DNA of 36,596 bases from SMXQ01 sp033720855 (lineage in GTDB: Bacteria; Pseudomonadota; Alphaproteobacteria; SMXQ01): the NCBI GenBank assembly GCA_033720855.1, contig JAWWBR010000022.1, forward strand, positions 1 to 36,596, given 5' to 3'. A program made the position numbers and the translations under genes. Below, one piece after another: positions 7,570 through 15,498 of this stretch; within the stretch, counting starts at the first letter, position 1, and the number at the start of each line of letters is the position of its first letter. A model generated the notes under the pieces. The model did no database searches, was not told the DNA's origin, and saw nothing but the letters and a program-made list of their open reading frames with translations.

Positions 7570-8307
7570 ATGAATACCGCGGAATTCTTCTTCAAGGGTG
7601 TGGTGGTCGGTTTCCTGATTGCCGCGCCGGTCGGCCCGGTCGCCGTGATGTGCATCCACCGCACCATCGCCCACGGCCGCCTCGCGGGCTACGTCTGCGG
7701 CTTGGGCGCCACCGTCGCCGACACCATCTTCGGCGCCCTCGCCGCCCTCGGCCTCGGCTTCATCGCCAGCGAGCTGATCGCCAATCAAGTCTGGCTGCGG
7801 ATCGCCGGCGGCATCATCGTCATCGCGCTGGGCGCCAAATTGGCGCTGTCCAGGCACTTGACGCCGCGCGCCGAGGCCCAGGAGCGCCAGGAGGAACGCG
7901 AGGAGGAGCGCCAGGAGGAACGCGAGGAGGAGGCGGAAGGGGCGGGTTACGGTTCGCCGCCGCAAAGGCTGGAGGACCATATCGGCAACTTCGCCTCGAC
8001 CTTCGCGGTGATGATCACCAACCCGATCACGCTGCTCTCCTTCGCCGCCGTTTTCGCCGCCATCGATATCGCCGAGATCGGCGAAAAGACCATCTGGTCC
8101 CTGGCGCTGATCGCCGGCGTGTTCCTCGGCGGGGCGATGTGGTGGACCATCCTGATCACGCTGTCGAGCCTGTTCATCACCCGCATCAACATGCAGAGCA
8201 TCGTCTGGGTGAGCCGGGGCGCCGGCGTGCTGCTGCTGATCTTCGGCGTCATCATCCTGGCCTTCCCGGAGATCCTGCCGCAGCGCGGCAGCGCGCCGGG
8301 AGGCTGA
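7570..8307 (+). CDS. LysE-family amino-acid exporter with charged insert
   Basis: A 245-residue inner-membrane protein of the LysE/RhtB translocator family, which exports amino acids or related metabolites. The N-terminal signature is PVGPVAVMCIHRTIAHGRLAG-like (residues 20-40), with G-A-T-V-A-D in helix 2 (46-51). The second half begins at FASTFAVMITNPITLLSFAA (141-160), the usual 'NP' motif region. About six hydrophobic segments are present. The oddity is a 35-residue highly charged loop (about 98-132, runs of Glu, Arg and Gln) in the central cytosolic loop, encoded partly by a tandem repeat. This makes the protein about 40 residues longer than typical LysE proteins. No strong RBS lies next to the ATG. 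It converges on asd. Confidence 0.88.
   Translation: MNTAEFFFKGVVVGFLIAAPVGPVAVMCIHRTIAHGRLAGYVCGLGATVADTIFGALAALGLGFIASELIANQVWLRIAGGIIVIALGAKLALSRHLTPRAEAQERQEEREEERQEEREEEAEGAGYGSPPQRLEDHIGNFASTFAVMITNPITLLSFAAVFAAIDIAEIGEKTIWSLALIAGVFLGGAMWWTILITLSSLFITRINMQSIVWVSRGAGVLLLIFGVIILAFPEILPQRGSAPGG
7882..7929 (+). repeat. Exact 24-bp tandem duplication in the LysE gene
   Basis: Positions 7882-7905 are repeated without change at 7906-7929. The unit is in frame (8 codons) and encodes the ERQEEREE-type charged loop. Identity of the two copies points to recent slippage or unequal recombination. Confidence 0.9.
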
Positions 8308-8344
8308 GGGGGGCCCCTTCCGGACCCGGCTTCGGCGCCACGGG

Positions 8345-9358
8345 CTAGAGATGCTGGCGGATCAGCTCTTCGGCGATCTGCACGGCATTGAGCGCCGCGC
8401 CCTTGCGCAGATTGTCGGCCACCACCCACAGGGAAAGCCCGTGCTCGACCGTGTCGTCGATGCGGATTCGGCTGACATAGACGGGGTCCTCGCCGGCGCA
8501 TTCCTCCGGCGTGACGTAGCCCTCATCGGCGCGGTGGTCGACCACCACGACCCCGGGCGCGTTGTCGAGCGCCTCGCGCGCCTCATCCTCGCCGAGCGGG
8601 CTCTCCAGCTCCAGGTTGACCGCCTCGCCGTGGCCGATGAACACGGGCACGCGCACGCAGGTCGCCTGCACCTCGATGGAAGGATCGAGGATCTTCTGGG
8701 TTTCCACCCGCATCTTCCATTCCTCCTTGGTCGACCCGTCCTCCATGAAGACGTCGATATGGGGAATGACGTTGAAGGCGATCTGCTTGGTGAAGTTCTC
8801 CTTGACCACCGGTTCGTTCACGTAGATGCCACGGGTCTGGTTGAACAACTCGTCCATCGCCGCCTTGCCGGCGCCGGACACCGACTGGTAGGTCGCCACC
8901 ACCACCCGGCGGATGGTGGCGAGGTCGTGGATCGGCTTGAGCGCCACCACCATCTGGATGGTCGAGCAGTTCGGATTGGCGATGATGTTGCGCTCCCGGC
9001 ATAGGGCGATGGCTTCGGGGTTGACCTCGGGGACCACCAGGGGAACGTCTTCGTCCATGCGAAAGCGCGAGGAGTTGTCGATGACGATGCAGCCGGCCGC
9101 CGCGGCGCGGGGCCCGTGGATGTCGGCGACGGCGGAACCGGCTGAAAACAGGGCGATGTCGGTGCCCTCGAAATCGTAGTGCTCGAGGTTCGAGACCTTG
9201 AGCACCTTGTCCTCGCCGAAGGAGACCTCCTTGCCGACCGAGGCGGAGGAGGCGAGCGCGATCACCTCGTCGGCGGGGAATTCCCGTTCCGACAGGGTCT
9301 GCAGCATCTCCCGGCCGACATTGCCGGTGGCGCCGACGACGGCCACCTTGTAGCCCAT
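8345..9358 (-). CDS. asd: Aspartate-semialdehyde dehydrogenase
   Basis: A 337-residue cytosolic enzyme that reduces aspartyl phosphate to aspartate semialdehyde with NADPH. This is the branch point to lysine/diaminopimelate, threonine and methionine. The N-terminal dinucleotide motif is GATGNVG (residues 9-15). The catalytic Cys is C131 in NPNCST, and the acid/base His is H243 in FIGHGEAVN. SVSGAGKAAMDE follows the Cys domain. Length matches the family. The start MGYKVAVVGATG sits at the first beta strand. It is separated by about 8 kb from leuB, although both are on the same strand and in the order in which they are often adjacent in alphaproteobacteria. Confidence 0.97.
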   Translation of the reverse strand: MGYKVAVVGATGNVGREMLQTLSEREFPADEVIALASSASVGKEVSFGEDKVLKVSNLEHYDFEGTDIALFSAGSAVADIHGPRAAAAGCIVIDNSSRFRMDEDVPLVVPEVNPEAIALCRERNIIANPNCSTIQMVVALKPIHDLATIRRVVVATYQSVSGAGKAAMDELFNQTRGIYVNEPVVKENFTKQIAFNVIPHIDVFMEDGSTKEEWKMRVETQKILDPSIEVQATCVRVPVFIGHGEAVNLELESPLGEDEAREALDNAPGVVVVDHRADEGYVTPEECAGEDPVYVSRIRIDDTVEHGLSLWVVADNLRKGAALNAVQIAEELIRQHL

Positions 9359-9441
9359 GATTTCCTGCTCCCGGTTCGCGCTTGAAGGCGCCGATCACTT
9401 ACCCCGTCTCAAGCCCCGGCGCAAGGGGCGTCGGGGCGGGC

Positions 9442-10371
9442 TCAGGACGCGCGTTCCGCCGCGTCCCCGGCCGCGCCCCTGACGGCGGCGACGAAGCGCC
9501 GGGCCACCGCCGCGTGATCGACGGTGCGGCAGGCGAGGCCCATGGAGGCGGTGAGCTTGGGCCGGGAGCCGAGGGGACGGAAGCGAAGACCCTCGAGACG
9601 CATGGCGGAAAGCGACCGGGGAACGATGGAGATGCCGAGCCCGGAGGCGACGAGATTGAGGGTGGCGACGATGCGCGGCGCCTCCTGATCGATCCTGGGC
9701 GTGAACCCGGCGCCGTGGCAGGCGCCGACGATGGCGTCATAGAGCCCCGGCCCCGACGCCCGGCGGTAGAGGATGAAGGGCTCCGGGGCGAGGTCGGCAA
9801 GGGCAACCGGCGCCGCCCGCGGCCCGCGGGCCAGGGCATGGCCCTTGGGCAGGGCGACGCACATCGGCTCCTCGAACAGGGCATGGACCGAGATCCCCTC
9901 GACGTCGGCGACGGGCGAACGGATGAACGCGGCATCCAGCCGCTCCGCCTTGAGCGCGGCGACCAGGTCGACGGTGCCGCCCTCCTCCAGCGCCATGGAG
10001 ATGCGCGGGTTCGCCTCCCGGAAGGCGCTCAGCACCCCCGGGACGAAGGGATGGAAGGGCGCCGATGAGGTAAAGCCGATGTTGATCCGCCCCTGCTCTC
10101 CCCGCGCGGTGCGCCGGGCCTTGGCCAGGGCGCCCTCGACATCGCCGAGGATGCGCCTGGCATCGGCGAGCAGCGCCCGGCCGGCGTCGGTCGGCTCCAC
10201 CCCGCGCGGCTTGCGGCGGAACAGCGGGACCTCGAGCTCCCGCTCCAGGGCCTGGATCTGCTGGCTCAGGGGCGGCTGCTGGATGCCGAGACGCTCGGCG
10301 GCCCGGGTGACATTTCCCTCCTCGGCGACGGCGACGAAATAGCGGAGGTGTCTCAGGTCCATGAAAGACAT
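9442..10371 (-). CDS. LysR-type transcriptional regulator
   Basis: A 309-residue LysR-family regulator. The winged helix-turn-helix is at residues about 4-63, with 'VTRAAERLGIQQPPLSQQIQ' as the DNA-recognition region. The wording IQQPPLSQQI is typical of the CatM/BenM/CbbR-like branch that senses aromatic or organic-acid effectors. The effector-binding domain follows from about 93 to 300 (INIGFTSSAPFHPFVPGVL onward). The start may be 10371 (MSFMDLRHL) or 10362 (MDLRHL); neither has a Shine-Dalgarno. It is divergent from a DUF1127 gene across an AT-rich gap, the usual arrangement for autoregulation. The target is unknown; the nearby amidase/TctC block is a candidate. Confidence 0.93.
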   Translation of the reverse strand: MSFMDLRHLRYFVAVAEEGNVTRAAERLGIQQPPLSQQIQALERELEVPLFRRKPRGVEPTDAGRALLADARRILGDVEGALAKARRTARGEQGRINIGFTSSAPFHPFVPGVLSAFREANPRISMALEEGGTVDLVAALKAERLDAAFIRSPVADVEGISVHALFEEPMCVALPKGHALARGPRAAPVALADLAPEPFILYRRASGPGLYDAIVGACHGAGFTPRIDQEAPRIVATLNLVASGLGISIVPRSLSAMRLEGLRFRPLGSRPKLTASMGLACRTVDHAAVARRFVAAVRGAAGDAAERAS

Positions 10372-10402
10372 ATAAAATTACTATGAATAATGGCTTTATA
10401 AT
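10372..10402 (+). promoter_or_regulatory. AT-rich divergent promoter region, LysR / DUF1127
   Basis: A perfect -10 hexamer TATAAT lies at 10397-10402 on the plus strand, with no good -35, as is common for activator-dependent promoters. An inverted pair TATAAA ... TTTATA flanks the segment, and ATTA ... TAAT lies within it. Either could be a LysR site, but no classical T-N11-A box with dyad stands out. Confidence 0.4.
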
Positions 10403-10475
10403 ATATTTGTTCTATGCCTGGGGCAAGGCTATTTTCCTCCCGATCCCGCCAACCCGTCATCGAAAGGAGAGGAGG

Positions 10476-10763
10476 ATGAGCACCATCGCCAAGGCCCTAG
10501 GTGGGGCCGCGCCCGCCGCCGCCCATCGGCTTCGAAGCGCCCAGGCACACCGTTTGATGGCCGCTGGCGCCCGCGCGATGTGCCGCATCGCGGTGGCGGC
10601 CACCGACCGGATTTCCGAGACCTGCCGGCTTGTCCGTGCCTATAACGACCTCAGCCGCCTGGACGCCGCAACCCTGCGCGCCATCGGCGCACAAGAAGGC
10701 GAACTCGACCGCATCCTCTCGGGCGGCCGCCCGCGGAAAGGGCGCGGCCGCCGCACGGAGTAA
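10476..10763 (+). CDS. DUF1127 small basic protein
   Basis: A 95-residue basic protein whose C-terminal half carries the DUF1127 (YjiS-like) motif: RAYNDLSRLDAATLRAIG at residues 54-71, followed by an acidic ELDRIL helix. The start at 10476 is chosen because a strong purine-rich RBS (AAAGGAGAGGAGG) ends right before it; the longer frame upstream would begin in the promoter. The N-terminal 50 residues are Ala/Arg-rich and unlike short DUF1127 proteins (about 45 residues). Some DUF1127 proteins bind RNA and affect phosphate or stress responses in alphaproteobacteria; here the role is unknown. A strong hairpin follows the stop. Confidence 0.75.
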   Translation: MSTIAKALGGAAPAAAHRLRSAQAHRLMAAGARAMCRIAVAATDRISETCRLVRAYNDLSRLDAATLRAIGAQEGELDRILSGGRPRKGRGRRTE

Positions 10764-10768
10764 GGGAT

Positions 10769-10792
10769 GGCGGGCCCCCAAAGGGGCCCGCC
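10769..10792. terminator. Bidirectional hairpin between convergent genes
   Basis: A perfect 10-bp stem, GGCGGGCCCC / GGGGCCCGCC, surrounds a 4-base CAAA loop. It lies 5 bp after the DUF1127 stop and 23 bp after the end of the convergent TctC gene. No T run follows on either side, so it is probably a U-less terminator or transcript-end stabiliser. Confidence 0.6.
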
Positions 10793-10815
10793 GAGGACGT
10801 GGCAACCGGACGCGA

Positions 10816-12138
10816 TCAGCCCTTGCAGTCGACCCGCTTGGCCTCCTGCCCCGGCCCGGGATAGGTGAAGGTGCAGGTCATGCCGACCTTCACGTTCTTG
10901 CGCTTGGTCTTCTTGCCGTCGATGGTGACCGTGGTGCGCGAACCCGACACCTTGGCCTTCACTTCCTTGCCCTTGTACATGATGAAGATGCGCCGGCCGC
11001 CGCGCTTGGTCTGGGTGACCTTGCCGGTGTGCTTGGCCAGGGCGATCTTCACCGTCTTGACCGGGCCCTTGTACTTGATCAGGTCCTCGACCTGCTTGAT
11101 GGTGGCCTTGGGCGCCGCCGCGAGGTCGGCCACCATCTGCTGCACCTCCTCGCCGCTGAGCGGGCTCACGTCGCGGCCCTGCTTTTCGGCGTCCTTGATG
11201 AAGGCGGGATCGTTGGCGGTGTCGAGGAAGGCCTTGCGCAGGGCCTTGACCTTGTCCGCGGGCACCCCCGGTCCCAGGGCATAGGGCCGGCCCATGGCCT
11301 TGGCCGTCAGCATCAGCTTCCACCAGGTCTTGGCGTCCTCGACCTTGTATTGCGGCAGGACGTGCTTGCGGTCGATGATGTCCATGATCAAGGGCACGCC
11401 CATCTTGCCGAGCTCGGGATGGGACTTGAGCGATAACTGGGCGATGACGTTGATGTCCCTTTTCAGGTCCTTGAGGCCATAGCCGAGCTTGAACGACGAC
11501 CAGGACTGGCTGACGCCCTCGACCTCGCCGCGCTTCATGGCCAGCTGGATCAGGGTCGCCGACGGGTAGCCGCCGATCAACTGGAACTTCGCCCCCAGGG
11601 TATTGTTCATGAGGGCGGGATAGATCTCGGTGTCGGTAGGACCGGTCTTACCCAGGATCGCGACCGTCTTGAAGGTATCTTCCAGGGTCTTGACCTTGGC
11701 GGTCTTCAACACCGCCAGCACGCCGGCCTCGTTGGTGACGCTGCCGAGCCACTGCCACTTGGTGGGATCGTATTTCGGCCCGCTGTGGCCCATGATCGCG
11801 GTCATCGGCACGCTGCGCTGCAAGCCGGCGATGATGCTGCCGTCCTGGGGCGCGACGTTGTAGATGAAGTTGGCCGCGACGATGCCGCCGGCGCCGGGCA
11901 TGTTCTGGACGATGATGCTCGGCTTGCCCGGAATGTGCTTGGGCAGGTGGCGGGCCAGGGTGCGGGCGTAGGTGTCGTAACCGCCGCCCGGCGCCGAGCT
12001 CTGAATGACCTTGACCCGGGTCTGTTTGTAGAAATCGGAAATCGCATCGGCACTGACGGTTACCGGCGTCATGAAGGCCAACAGTCCGGCAGCACCGAAA
12101 GCGAACGCGGTGATCTTGCGCATACAGGTTGACGACAT
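10816..12138 (-). CDS. TctC/Bug-type periplasmic binding protein with extra C-terminal domain
   Basis: A 440-residue exported substrate-binding protein of the tripartite tricarboxylate transporter (TctC/Bug) family. A signal peptide spans about residues 1-30 (basic MRK, hydrophobic core, cleavage near VSADA). The Bug fold shows APGGGYDTYARTLA, IIVQNMPGAGGIVAANFIYN and GVPADKVKALRKAF-like motifs. Typical Bug proteins are about 320 residues. Here some 75 residues follow (from about 365), basic and beta-rich, with KAKVSGSRTTVTIDGK and two cysteines (MTC and VDC) that could form a disulfide. No TctA or TctB membrane gene is nearby, so it is an orphan receptor. The start at 12138 has GGGAG upstream. 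Ligand unknown. Confidence 0.85.
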   Translation of the reverse strand: MSSTCMRKITAFAFGAAGLLAFMTPVTVSADAISDFYKQTRVKVIQSSAPGGGYDTYARTLARHLPKHIPGKPSIIVQNMPGAGGIVAANFIYNVAPQDGSIIAGLQRSVPMTAIMGHSGPKYDPTKWQWLGSVTNEAGVLAVLKTAKVKTLEDTFKTVAILGKTGPTDTEIYPALMNNTLGAKFQLIGGYPSATLIQLAMKRGEVEGVSQSWSSFKLGYGLKDLKRDINVIAQLSLKSHPELGKMGVPLIMDIIDRKHVLPQYKVEDAKTWWKLMLTAKAMGRPYALGPGVPADKVKALRKAFLDTANDPAFIKDAEKQGRDVSPLSGEEVQQMVADLAAAPKATIKQVEDLIKYKGPVKTVKIALAKHTGKVTQTKRGGRRIFIMYKGKEVKAKVSGSRTTVTIDGKKTKRKNVKVGMTCTFTYPGPGQEAKRVDCKG

Positions 12139-12341
12139 GATCTGTCTCCCGTTTGTGTGATGTGACGCTTATTACCTCCTACATATTTTTTTCGATGCTA
12201 ACACAGGCTGGGGTCGGGCGTAAGCCGTCGCCCGTTCTCGCGGTTCAGGGAGCAAAAACGAATTTGTTGGCCCCGCCCGGCCGCGGCCCATGATAAAACC
12301 AGGGCGCTGGGTTCACCCGTTCGCAGAGAGGAGCCGCCGAC

Positions 12342-13832
12342 TTGGCCACCCGCACCGACTTCGACGTCATCGAGACGACCGTCGCCGACATCCACGCCGC
12401 CTACCGCTCGGGCGCCTTGAGCGCACGGCAGCTGGTACAGACCTACCTCGATCGGATTGCCGCCTATGACCAGGAGGGGCCGGCGATCAACGCCGTGATC
12501 TCGCTCAACCCCGGGGCGTTGGACGACGCCGATCGCCTCGATGCGGCCTTTCGCGATGGCGGGCCGGTCGGGCCTTTGCACGGCATTCCGGTGCTGATCA
12601 AGGACCAGGCCGATCTCAAGGGTTTGCCGACGACCATGGGCTCGGTGCTGTTCCGCGACTATCTCCCCGACCGGGACGCCTTCGTCGTCGCCCGGCTGAA
12701 GGCGGCGGGGGCGATCTTCCTCGGCAAGACGACCCTGGGCGAGATGGGCGGCGGCGACACCCACGGGTCCCTGTTCGGATCAACCCGCAACGTCTACGAC
12801 CTGACGCGGACGGCGGGGGGATCCTCGGGCGGATCGGGGGCGGCGGTATCGGCCAATTTCTGCACCGTCGCCATCGGCCAGGAAGGATTTTCCTCGATCC
12901 GGCGCCCCGCCATTTGGAACGGCGTCGCGGGCATGCGGCCGACCGCCGGCCTGGTGAGCCGAAGCGGCGTGCTGTCGGGCTGGCCGTCAGTCGCCGGCAC
13001 ATTGGGCCCGATGGCCAGGACGGTCACCGATCTCGCCAAGCTGCTCGATTGCATGGTCGCCTACGACCCCGACGACCCGCTGACCGCGCGCGGTTTCGGC
13101 CGGGCGCCCGAAAGCTATGCCGGGATGCTCGACGCCGGAGCGCTCGAGGGTGCCCGCATCGGGGTCCTGAGGGAGTCCCTTGCCCGCAATTCGGAGCCCG
13201 AATCGGACGATTTCAAGAAAGTCACCGAGGTCTTCGACCGGGCGGTGGCCGAGCTCGCCGACGCCGGTGCCGAACTCATCGATCCCGTCACCATCCCCGA
13301 TGTCGCGGCCCTCTTGGCCCAGCGCTCAGAGGACGGCGAGGCGGCGGACCGGTCGTTCGAGACCTATATGGGCCGCAGCGCCAGGCCGCCCTATCGCTCG
13401 CTGGCCGAGCTCAGGGCCTCGCCGCTGATCGGCCAGGTGACGGAACGGACGCTGGAGCGCCTGAACAATCCCAAGCCGCCCGAGGCCCATTGCGCCTCTC
13501 TCAAGGCGCGGGAGCTGCTGATGACGCGGCTGTTGCAGGTGATGGCCGATCATCGTCTCGACGCCATCGTTCACAAGGCGGTGGAACATCAGCCGACGTT
13601 GATCGAGGACGGCATCAATCCGCCCTATGTCAGCGCCAAGGGCGCGCCCCATATCAACACCTTTTTGGTCTTCGTTCCCTCCGTCGTCGTCCCGGCGGGG
13701 TTCACCGCGGACGATCTTCCGGCGGGAATCACCTTCCTGGGCCGGCCCTATGACGATGCCAACATGATCCGCTTCGCTTACGCCTATGAGCAGGCGACGG
13801 GCCACCGGCGGGTGCCGGCGAGCACGCCCTAG
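12342..13832 (+). CDS. Amidase signature family hydrolase
   Basis: A 496-residue amidase-signature enzyme that cleaves a C-N amide bond. The Ser-cisSer-Lys triad is readable: K87 in GIPVLIKD, S161 in GGSSGGSG and S185 in EGFSSIRRPA. The 24-residue Ser-Ser spacing matches characterised family members. The usual TGGSIR around the nucleophile is EGFSSIR, a variant seen in a subfamily. The absence of GatB or GatC nearby argues against tRNA amidation. The start is TTG at 12342, supported by GAGAGGAG about 8 bases upstream. It is divergent from the TctC gene and 52 bp upstream of the N-acetyltransferase on the same strand. Substrate unknown. Confidence 0.9.
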   Translation: MATRTDFDVIETTVADIHAAYRSGALSARQLVQTYLDRIAAYDQEGPAINAVISLNPGALDDADRLDAAFRDGGPVGPLHGIPVLIKDQADLKGLPTTMGSVLFRDYLPDRDAFVVARLKAAGAIFLGKTTLGEMGGGDTHGSLFGSTRNVYDLTRTAGGSSGGSGAAVSANFCTVAIGQEGFSSIRRPAIWNGVAGMRPTAGLVSRSGVLSGWPSVAGTLGPMARTVTDLAKLLDCMVAYDPDDPLTARGFGRAPESYAGMLDAGALEGARIGVLRESLARNSEPESDDFKKVTEVFDRAVAELADAGAELIDPVTIPDVAALLAQRSEDGEAADRSFETYMGRSARPPYRSLAELRASPLIGQVTERTLERLNNPKPPEAHCASLKARELLMTRLLQVMADHRLDAIVHKAVEHQPTLIEDGINPPYVSAKGAPHINTFLVFVPSVVVPAGFTADDLPAGITFLGRPYDDANMIRFAYAYEQATGHRRVPASTP

Positions 13833-13884
13833 GGCGGTTGCCCGCCCGTCATCGCCGGGCGCGCCATGACGACGAGTCCCTTCA

Positions 13885-14697
13885 ATGTCCATCGATCTTG
13901 ACGCCTATTTCCGCCGCATCGGCTATGACGGCCCGCGCGAAGCGAAATTTGAGACCCTCGGCGCCATCAACCGTCTTCACCCCCAGGCCATCGCCTTCGA
14001 GAACCTCGATCCCCTGATGGGTGTGCCGGTCCCCCTGGATACCGCATCCCTGGAACGCAAACTGGTGAGAGCCGGACGCGGCGGCTACTGCTACGAGCAC
14101 AATCTGCTGCTGGGCGAGGCCTTGAAGGCTCTCGGCTTCGCCGTCACCGGCCTCGCCGGCCGCGTCATCAAGGACCCGCCCGCCACGGGCCCCCGGGCGC
14201 GCACCCACATGCTGTTGAAGCTCGACCTCGACGGCAATCCCCATATCGTCGACGTCGGCTTCGGCATCGCCGCGCTGACGGCGCCGGTCCGGCTGGAGCC
14301 GGATATCGCGCAGCCGACGCCTCATGAGACCGTCCGGTTGATCGAAACGGATGGAGAGTTCGAAATGCAGGCCCAGGTGGGCGGCGCGTGGGTGCCCCTT
14401 TACCGCTTCGACCTTCAGGAGCAGCTGCTTCAGGATTACGAGGTCTGCAACTGGTACATGTCGACCCATCCAAGCTCCCAGTTCGTCGCCGAGCTGATGG
14501 TCTCCCGGGCCGACGCCGGCTGCCGCCATGCCCTGCGCGGCAACCGCTACACCCTGCGCCCGGGGGCGGGGCCGGCCGAGGCCCGCACCATCGACACCGT
14601 CGCCGACATGCGTAAGACCCTCCAAGAGGTGTTTCGCATCACCCTTCCCGACACCGGTCAACTGGATGAGGCATTGCGGCGCATCGTCGCCGGATAG
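13885..14697 (+). CDS. nat: Arylamine N-acetyltransferase
   Basis: A 270-residue cytosolic NAT that transfers an acetyl group from acetyl-CoA to arylamines, hydrazines or arylhydroxylamines. The Cys-His-Asp triad is C69 (RGGYCYEHN), H108 (RTHMLL) and D123 (VDVGFG), almost the same numbering as in characterised bacterial NATs. The N-terminal LHPQAIAFENLD motif (31-42) and length are standard. It lies 52 bp after the amidase, so the two may be co-transcribed. An amidase that frees an arylamine and a NAT that acetylates it would make a sensible detoxification pair, but that is inference. Confidence 0.95.
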   Translation: MSIDLDAYFRRIGYDGPREAKFETLGAINRLHPQAIAFENLDPLMGVPVPLDTASLERKLVRAGRGGYCYEHNLLLGEALKALGFAVTGLAGRVIKDPPATGPRARTHMLLKLDLDGNPHIVDVGFGIAALTAPVRLEPDIAQPTPHETVRLIETDGEFEMQAQVGGAWVPLYRFDLQEQLLQDYEVCNWYMSTHPSSQFVAELMVSRADAGCRHALRGNRYTLRPGAGPAEARTIDTVADMRKTLQEVFRITLPDTGQLDEALRRIVAG

Positions 14698-14717
14698 CCG
14701 GGCATGGCCTCGCCCGG
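14698..14717 (+). terminator. Hairpin directly after nat
   Basis: CCGGGC (14698-14703) pairs with GCCCGG (14712-14717) across an 8-base loop, starting at the base after the nat stop. There is no T run. It may be a weak or intercistronic terminator, since the next gene follows 75 bp later on the same strand. Confidence 0.25.
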
Positions 14718-14792
14718 ACGTGATGCGTCCCTTCCATGGACTTCATCCCTGCCAAACCCTAGGATCCCCTCCAAACGCTAGGGAGGATCACC

Positions 14793-15482
14793 GTGACCAC
14801 ATTCGTACTCATCCACGGGTCGTATCAGGGCGGCTGGATCTGGAAGCCGGTGGCGACGCGCCTGCGCGAGGCCGGGCATCTGGTCTTCGCGCCGTCCTTG
14901 GACGGCTGCGGCGAGCGCGCCCCCCAGGCCCGGGCGGGCATCACCACCGAAACCCAGGCCGAGGAGGTGGCCGGATTCCTCAGGTCCGAGGACCTCACCG
15001 ACGTGGTGCTGGTCGGCGCCTCGTCGGGCGGCATGATCGTGGCCAAGACGGCGGAGCTGGCCCGGCCGCGCATCTCGCGGCTGGTCTTCGCCGACGCCCT
15101 GGCGCTGAAGCATGGCGAGCGGATCAGGGACATCGTCACCGGGACCGGCGCGGTGGTCGCCGATCACGCCGCGGGGCCGACCCGCGAGCAGCGGTTGCAG
15201 CGCTTCCTGCTCGATATGGATCCCGACCTCGCCGAGTGGGCTGCCGATCGCTCCACCCTGCACCCGATCGGGGTCTCCGAACAGCCGGTGGTGTTGGAGA
15301 GTTTCTGGGACCAGGATTGGGACGCCTCGGTGGTGTTCTGCCGCCAGGCCGGGAAGCCCGGCGAGGCGCACCAAAGACGGACCGCCGAGGCCCTGGGCGC
15401 GCGCTGGCACGAGCTCGATACCGGCCATTACCCGATGCTGAGCATGCCCGACGAGCTGACGCGGATCATCGTCGAGGGATAG
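14793..15482 (+). CDS. Alpha/beta-fold hydrolase, EstC/methylesterase-like
   Basis: A 229-residue alpha/beta hydrolase, probably an esterase. The oxyanion region is FVLIHGSYQGGW (4-15), the type found in plant methylesterase/hydroxynitrile-lyase-like and EstC-like enzymes. The nucleophile S77 is in GASSG (75-79), and H212 in DTGHYPM is the catalytic His. The acid residue is not obvious by eye. The start is GTG at 14793, preceded by GGGAGG. It is the third gene of the amidase-nat cluster and ends 16 bp from the convergent kinase gene. Substrate unknown. Confidence 0.88.
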   Translation: MTTFVLIHGSYQGGWIWKPVATRLREAGHLVFAPSLDGCGERAPQARAGITTETQAEEVAGFLRSEDLTDVVLVGASSGGMIVAKTAELARPRISRLVFADALALKHGERIRDIVTGTGAVVADHAAGPTREQRLQRFLLDMDPDLAEWAADRSTLHPIGVSEQPVVLESFWDQDWDASVVFCRQAGKPGEAHQRRTAEALGARWHELDTGHYPMLSMPDELTRIIVEG

Positions 15483-15498
15483 GGACGGCGCGCTGCCC

